Shown in pieces: positions 61,695 through 64,000 of a stretch of DNA of 64,000 bases (position 1 is its first letter; each line of letters begins with the position of its first letter). Both the position numbers and the translations under genes were made by a program. The notes below the pieces were generated by a model that saw nothing but the letters and a program-made list of their open reading frames with translations, was not told where the DNA came from and ran no database searches. Source of the stretch: Clostridium thermarum (GTDB lineage Bacteria > Bacillota > Clostridia > Clostridiales > Clostridiaceae); NCBI RefSeq assembly GCF_006351925.1, contig NZ_CP040924.1, positions 3,105,001 to 3,169,000 of the forward strand. The letters run 5' to 3'.

Positions 61695-62161
61695 TTTGTT
61701 TTCCCCCATTCATTATTTACTATATTTTTTTCCAGCTCAGTGATTTTGTCGATTCTTCTTTTATGTCTGTCTCCCTCGAATTTGGTCCTTAAGAAGGTAT
61801 CTACTATGTCAATTGCTAATCCTGGACCAACAATTCTTTCTCCCATTGTCAATATATTGGCATCATTATGCTCTCTGGTAGCATGTGCACTGAAAGTATC
61901 ATGGCATAAAGCCGCTCTTACACCTGGAATCTTATTAGCTGCTATACCTATGCCTATACCTGTACCACATATAAGTATGCCAAAATCATACTCTTTTGCA
62001 ACAACAGCCTTTGCAACCGGCTCAGCATAGTCTGGATAATCACAGGAAGATTCATCATAGGCTCCAAAATCCTTATACTCTATCCCACTTTTCTTCAGAT
62101 ACTCAATGATATATGCCTTTAATCTAAAGCCTCCATGATCAGATGCTATGGCAATTTTCAT
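61691..62161 (-). CDS. rpiB: Ribose-5-phosphate isomerase B
   Basis: 156 residues. [21 protein letters not shown] at the N-terminus, Cys in [28 protein letters not shown] (about 63-90), and [16 protein letters not shown] are hallmarks. Interconverts ribose-5-P and ribulose-5-P. Coupled to upp by an ATGA overlap; ribose-5-P feeds PRPP used by Upp. Confidence 0.96.
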   Translation of the reverse strand: MKIAIASDHGGFRLKAYIIEYLKKSGIEYKDFGAYDESSCDYPDYAEPVAKAVVAKEYDFGILICGTGIGIGIAANKIPGVRAALCHDTFSAHATREHNDANILTMGERIVGPGLAIDIVDTFLRTKFEGDRHKRRIDKITELEKNIVNNEWGKTK

Positions 62162-62246
62162 CCTCTACACCTCCATATCATATATTAGTTTCACCAATAT
62201 TATTCAGAAAATTATTAATTGATGAAACTATTTTTATATTGCAAAA

Positions 62247-62285
62247 AAGAAGATAGCAGTACTGTCTAAATACTGGTATCTTCTT
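62247..62285 (-). terminator. Terminator at the end of ywlE
   Basis: AAGAAGATA...TATCTTCTT stem (with a CAGTA/TACTG extension), followed by TTTTTTGC on the minus strand, overlapping the ywlE stop. Confidence 0.7.
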
Positions 62286-62718
62286 TTAGCTTCAAAATCA
62301 ATGATTCTAAATTTTTCCTTATGTCCTTATATGTATCATTATAAACAGATATATCGCCGCCGTAAGGGTCTGAAATTTCGCCCTCAACGCCGACATACTC
62401 ATTTAATGCAAAAATCTTATTTTCATAATGCGGAAATAAGCCCACCAAATAGTTTTTTATGCTATAGGTCATAGTGAGTACTAAATCTGAAGACTCCATT
62501 ATCTCCGGAGTCAGCTGAACAGCTTCTCTCTTTGAAATATCTAAGCCAGTATTGAATTGTACAACTGCCGCAGAATTTTTTGATGTTTGGCTTCCTTTTA
62601 CTGCTGATATGCCTGCAGAAAAGGCTTTTACATTTTCTATATTATTTATGTGATTGAATATTGCTTCTGCCATGCAGCTTCTGCAGGTATTCCCTGCACA
62701 TACGAATAATATATTCAT
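62266..62718 (-). CDS. ywlE: Low-molecular-weight phosphatase, YwlE-like
   Basis: 150 residues from ATG 62718 (MNILFVCAGNTCRSCMAEAIF), behind GGAGGTTAAC. The phosphate loop C-x5-R-S is CAGNTCRS (residues 7-14); the general acid is in EISDPYGGD (about 122). Thr four residues after the Cys matches YwlE-type protein-arginine phosphatases, whereas tyrosine phosphatases usually have Ile there. Neighbours (sua5, rpiB, upp) match the ywlE locus of Bacillus. Confidence 0.88.
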   Translation of the reverse strand: MNILFVCAGNTCRSCMAEAIFNHINNIENVKAFSAGISAVKGSQTSKNSAAVVQFNTGLDISKREAVQLTPEIMESSDLVLTMTYSIKNYLVGLFPHYENKIFALNEYVGVEGEISDPYGGDISVYNDTYKDIRKNLESLILKLKEDTSI

Positions 62719-62730
62719 GTTAACCTCCAA

Positions 62731-63780
62731 TCAAAGTGTAGTAATATCAAATGAAGCGGCCTTATTGAGACGATTCATTACAGCTATTCCTATTCCCTTT
62801 TCTTCAAAAGCTTCAGATATAATAACATCAACGCCTTTGTCATCTAAAGTTCTTAAGGTTTCAAAAAGATTTTGGGCAATAGACTGAAGATTATCTCTGC
62901 TGCCTAAGGAAACTACTTCTCCAAGAGGATAGTATTTCTTAGTCTCCTCTGTTGCCATTATTCCAACCTTCATATTTCTATCTATATAATTTTGCACTAT
63001 TTCGTTGATTTTTTCAATAGTTTTTTGTAAATCTCCCTTAATAATCTTAACAGGTGCTTTAGGGGCATAATGCCTATATTTCATCCCCGGAGCTTTGGGT
63101 TTTAAATTGTTGTCACTCTTCATCATAATGGCCGGATCTATATAAATATCAGGATCAATGTCTCTAAGCATCTCCAGGGTAATTCCACCTGGTCTTAGCA
63201 CACAGGGGGGTGTTACTGTGCAATCTACCACTGTTGATTCCAATCCAACCTCACTTTTATCTCCACCGATTATGTAATCAACCTTTCCGCTTAGGTCTTC
63301 TATACATCTGGATACCTCCGTTGGGCTGGGCCTTCCGGAAATATTAGCTGAAGGTGCTGCTATAGGCAGTCCTGCCTTCTCAATAAGAGTGCGAGCTATT
63401 TTATTGCTTGGCATTCTAAGCCCTACACTATCCAACCCTGCAGTGGTAGTACTTGGTATTATATCCGCCTTTTTTAAAAGAATGGTCAGTGGCCCAGGCC
63501 AAAAGGTCTTTGCTAATTTTTCTGCAATAGGCGGAACTTCTTTTGCATAAGCGCTTAAATCAAAACGGGCAATATGTACAATCAATGGATTATCCTGCGG
63601 TCTGCCTTTGGCTTCAAATATCTTCTTAACTGCAGCCTCGTCCAAGGCATTGGCCCCAAGTCCGTAAACCGTTTCTGTGGGAAAGGCCACGAGCCCGCCT
63701 TTTCTTATTATATATCCTGCTTCTTCAAGAGCGTCCATATCCAATCCATCTTCATGCATAATAGTAATCTTTGTTTCCAT
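62731..63780 (-). CDS. tsaC: L-threonylcarbamoyladenylate synthase (Sua5/TsaC)
   Basis: 349 residues. The YrdC domain (about 15-205) includes GLVAFPTETVYGLGANAL, KGRPQDNPLIVHI, FWPGPLTILLKK, GLRMPSNKIART and LPIAAPSANISGRPSPT. The C-terminal Sua5 domain (about 225-345) starts KAPGMKYRHYAPKAPVKII. It makes threonylcarbamoyl-AMP, the first step of t6A; TsaB and TsaE of the same pathway are encoded near 26,000. Confidence 0.97.
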   Translation of the reverse strand: METKITIMHEDGLDMDALEEAGYIIRKGGLVAFPTETVYGLGANALDEAAVKKIFEAKGRPQDNPLIVHIARFDLSAYAKEVPPIAEKLAKTFWPGPLTILLKKADIIPSTTTAGLDSVGLRMPSNKIARTLIEKAGLPIAAPSANISGRPSPTEVSRCIEDLSGKVDYIIGGDKSEVGLESTVVDCTVTPPCVLRPGGITLEMLRDIDPDIYIDPAIMMKSDNNLKPKAPGMKYRHYAPKAPVKIIKGDLQKTIEKINEIVQNYIDRNMKVGIMATEETKKYYPLGEVVSLGSRDNLQSIAQNLFETLRTLDDKGVDVIISEAFEEKGIGIAVMNRLNKAASFDITTL

Positions 63781-63816
63781 TTGTTCCTCTTCCCCTCCTT
63801 TTGTAATTAAATCAAT

Positions 63817-64000
63817 TTATATTACGTTAATCATTACTAGGCCTATTAAGACACCAAGCAGCACTCCCATGGTGCTGGTAATTCCATCCCAGACCTTGTT
63901 AGACTCCGGTAGCATTTCTCCGCAAACCACATAGAGCATAATTCCGGATGCGCTGGCGAGACAAGCACCTAGCACATTGGGTGAGACGCTTCCCGCAAAA
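63817..64000 (-). CDS. ZIP-family metal transporter (partial)
   Basis: The C-terminal 60 codons of a minus-strand gene run off the right edge. The fragment FAGSVSPNVLGACLASASGIML, YVVCGEMLPESNKVWDG and a final hydrophobic helix GVLLGVLIGLVMINVI match the last two to three membrane helices of ZIP transporters (ASAGxMLYV...EMLPES). Likely imports or balances zinc or a similar metal. The N-terminus is outside the window. Confidence 0.82.
   Translation of the reverse strand, partial: FAGSVSPNVLGACLASASGIMLYVVCGEMLPESNKVWDGITSTMGVLLGVLIGLVMINVI

Overview
The window reads as a chromosome segment of a low-GC, spore-forming Clostridium-like Firmicute. Evidence: AT-rich intergenic DNA, AGGAGG-type ribosome sites, sporulation genes (spoIID, spoIIQ, spoIIID, yyaC), thlA, an F-type ATP synthase operon, and FMN and SAM-I riboswitches. 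The species cannot be named from the sequence alone.

Positions 1 to about 24,550 are the left-truncated right portion of an integrated tailed prophage (HK97-type head), almost all on the minus strand. Read in transcription order from its right end: integrase and a small gene (plus strand); a CI-like repressor (plus) diverging from Cro-like regulators; an excisionase-like HTH; an ORF6N antirepressor; small early genes; YqaJ exonuclease and RecT; a DnaD-like initiator with internal 11-bp iterons; DnaB; a DUF1064 nuclease-like protein; small accessory genes; a C5 methyltransferase; an ArpU-type late activator; then the late operon (HNH, small and large terminase, portal, ClpP-type protease, capsid, head-tail joining). 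Tail, lysis and the other att site lie outside the window. The prophage abuts tRNA-Trp (24557-24632), its probable integration target. Four small accessory genes carry single lesions: a YopX gene with one ochre stop, a small gene with one opal stop, a Spo0E-like gene and a second small gene each with a one-base frameshift at or near an A run.

Positions 24,734 to 42,094: a divergent TroA/ZnuA-type lipoprotein; the plus-strand tsaE-tsaB-rimI operon; an FMN-riboswitch-controlled riboflavin ECF transporter; tex; then comFA-like, comFC, a raiA-type structured RNA, hpf, secA and prfB (with its programmed frameshift); recD2; metK behind a SAM-I riboswitch; and five tRNAs (Thr, Tyr, Val, Thr, Tyr in transcription order).

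Positions 42,247 to 64,000 follow a conserved Firmicute order. Read in transcription order (minus strand, from the right): a ZIP transporter (partial), tsaC/sua5, ywlE, rpiB, upp, dCMP deaminase, tagO, wecB, thlA, atpI-B-E-F-H-A-G-D-C, ywmB, murA, spoIID, spoIIQ, spoIIID, mbl; then the plus-strand yyaC. These link tRNA t6A modification, pyrimidine salvage, cell-wall precursor synthesis, energy coupling and the engulfment/mother-cell programme.

Most interesting items: the raiA-type RNA whose promoter is embedded in the end of comFC; a late-phage promoter with four TGTC boxes at exactly 11-bp steps; putative origin iterons inside the initiator gene; a shared about 50-bp early promoter box; the four broken accessory genes; a metal-binding lipoprotein that has lost its expected His ligands; and a three-copy family of palindromic intergenic repeats. 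I found no CRISPR array and no clearly new defence system.
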